From contig NC_058141.1 in assembly GCF_011075055.1 (NCBI RefSeq), positions 744,001 through 808,000 of the forward strand: DNA of 64,000 nucleotides. Direction: 5' to 3'. A program made the translations under genes and the position numbers. Below the pieces are notes generated by a model. It saw only the letters and a program-made list of their open reading frames with translations. It was not told where the DNA came from and ran no database searches. Origin of the DNA: Mangifera indica. Lineage: Eukaryota > Streptophyta > Magnoliopsida > Sapindales > Anacardiaceae. Of this stretch, positions 62,495 through 64,000 are shown piece by piece. Position 1 is the stretch's first letter; the number at the start of each line of letters is the position of its first letter.

Positions 62495-62985
62495 AATATC
62501 AGCTAATATCAATTATTTTAGTATATCTTAGTAATTTATTTTGTATTATTTACATTATCTTATTTAGTTTATCAGTAAAAAAAATATTATAACACTTTTC
62601 TATTATCAATAGTGATGTGACAGATAATATAGGTATTAATCTGATTATCATTTTTATTTTAGTTATTAAAAAATTATTAAGATAATCTTAATTTTATTAT
62701 AATTAGATTCTTATTTATTAATTTTTTAGAATAAAAATAATTTTATTTTTAATTAATATAATAAATAATATAAAAATGCTTTAAAATAATTATACTTAAA
62801 GATATTTTAGTAAATTAATTTACTAGTATTATTTTATTATCTTTAACTAAATACAATAATTATTTTTATTTATTTATTTTTATCAAATTTTATTAAATAT
62901 AATAATTATTTATATCTAATAATCTTTTAGATAATTTATTTTTAAAATAATTTTTTAATTTTAGCAATAAAATATTTTTCGAATC
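62495..62985. mobile_element. MITE (family A, copy 5), ends decayed
   Basis: The interior matches the other family A copies (ttatttacattatcttattt, agtgatgtgacagataatat, ttttagcaataaaatattt). The ends are blurred and no target duplication is visible. Confidence 0.7.
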
Positions 62986-63838
62986 AAGAGCATCCAAAGT
63001 GCACACCCAAGGCATGTTTTAGATAGAACTATGCAACAAATGGCAAGAAAGAGGCACATGCCCATATGGTGACCAATGGCGGATTCAAGAATTTTGTTAA
63101 GGGAAGCTTTCACAACTCTACAATTATTTATCAGTTAACTAGTAAAGATTTGAAATAAAACCACTTAAAAAAATGTAATAACACAATCAAATTTTTATGT
63201 GGAAAAACTAATAAAAAACCTCAAGATCTAACTATTCATTTAAATTAAATATAATTAAAATTATTTATATTAGTTATAACCCATAAAAAATATTTCACAT
63301 AAATATTTGATCTCAATCATAATTCTACCGCAAGTAAAACATATTAAGGTTCACAAAACGATGCACAAGCTTCAAATGATCCACTTTTATATCTTGTTAC
63401 TAAATACTGATAAAATGTTACACAAAGTATAATTTATCACAAGTCTCACATCTTATGTCATCAAAATATGATGTTTCCATGCTCCAAAAAATGTTAGATA
63501 TCCTTTAGTTGTCACCAGAACTCCACTTCATTTTGCAAATATAAAGATGTCATCCTTTAGTTGTCTTACTGCTATTTGATCCATGATATTGAATTCAATA
63601 GTTGCTGACACTTGTCAAAGTGATTGTTCAAATCACCAACTTTTAAACAAAAATAAATAAATAAATAAATGAAATTAATACCCATTAAAATTTAATTGTC
63701 CAAAAGTTACCAAATAATAATTTGATTACTTTCCGGTGAATTACAAGGATCAATCATCAATGAGAAGCGTAAAAAAAAAAAAAAGGAAAAAAAAAAGACA
63801 AATGTATTACCAATGCAGACTTTCCTGTCTGCCACATG
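62986..63838. other. Intergenic, no gene seen
   Basis: AT-rich sequence with an (aaat)n stretch near 63648-63670 and an A-rich tract at 63770-63797. No coding region is supported. Confidence 0.45.
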
Positions 63839-64000
63839 TAGGGCTGGACTCTAGCCGAGCCAGTTCGAGTTCGAGCTGGCTCGGTAGATTTTTCTTTTAA
63901 ATTTTTTATACAAAACGACGTCGTTTTGATCTATATATATTAAAAATAATGTCGTTTTGATAATGAAAAATGAGCAGAACCGAAAATGAGCCGAATAAAA
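63839..64000. mobile_element. hAT MITE with GAGCC-rich arms (family B, copy 2), cut by the window edge
   Basis: It begins TAGGGCTGGACTCTAGCCGA, matching the start of the element at 17731. It carries the same central palindrome AAAACGACGTCGTTTT and runs into a gagccgaat arm at the window end. The right terminus and target duplication lie outside. Confidence 0.85.

Overview
This window is nuclear DNA of a eudicot plant. It has AT-rich intergenic sequence, GT-AG introns, plant-type genes, a copia retrotransposon and many nested DNA-transposon derivatives. The species cannot be named from the sequence. Exon coordinates below were read by eye from splice sites and reading frame and may be off by a base or two.

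Layout. 0-2 kb: an adenine phosphoribosyltransferase pseudogene with its introns kept, then a 785-bp inverted-repeat Mutator-like element (2.2-3.0 kb). 6.0-9.9 kb, minus strand: a nine-exon alpha/beta hydrolase (UCP031088 family), with a hairpin MITE just after its stop codon. 10-19 kb: repeat-rich. It holds a MITE, an ELP2 (Elongator subunit 2) pseudogene fragment, and a decayed copia element into which two hAT-type elements and a MITE have inserted. 22.4-24.5 kb, minus strand: a PB1-domain protein of the PAL OF QUIRKY type. 28.0-30.8 and 34.6-40.1 kb, plus strand: two tandem lipid phosphate phosphatases (LPP1-like and LPP2-like), separated by a dead MuDR transposase. 44.7-51.0 kb, plus strand: a complete BAT1-type amino-acid/GABA permease, preceded by a duplicate of its first two exons. 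53.1-55.1 kb, plus strand: a small nuclear ubiquitin/SUMO-like domain protein. 58.7-62.5 kb: a ketol-acid reductoisomerase fragment held exactly between two 206-bp direct repeats, followed by a broken B-box zinc-finger gene. The window ends inside another hAT MITE.

Context. From memory of Arabidopsis gene order, BAT1, LPP1 and POQ are neighbours (At2g01170-At2g01190), the UCP031088 hydrolase and LPP2 lie together (At1g15060-At1g15080), and the ubiquitin-like and B-box genes are neighbours (At1g68185/At1g68190). The window therefore appears to keep, as one block, genes that Arabidopsis has split between duplicated segments. No enzyme pathway links the intact genes: they cover lipid signalling (LPPs), amino-acid transport (BAT1), a PB1 scaffold, a hydrolase and a SUMO-like protein.

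The most unusual structures are the KARI fragment between direct repeats, the BAT1 5' exon duplication that could act as an alternative promoter, the MULE family with transposase and matching non-autonomous copies, and the layered insertions in the copia element.
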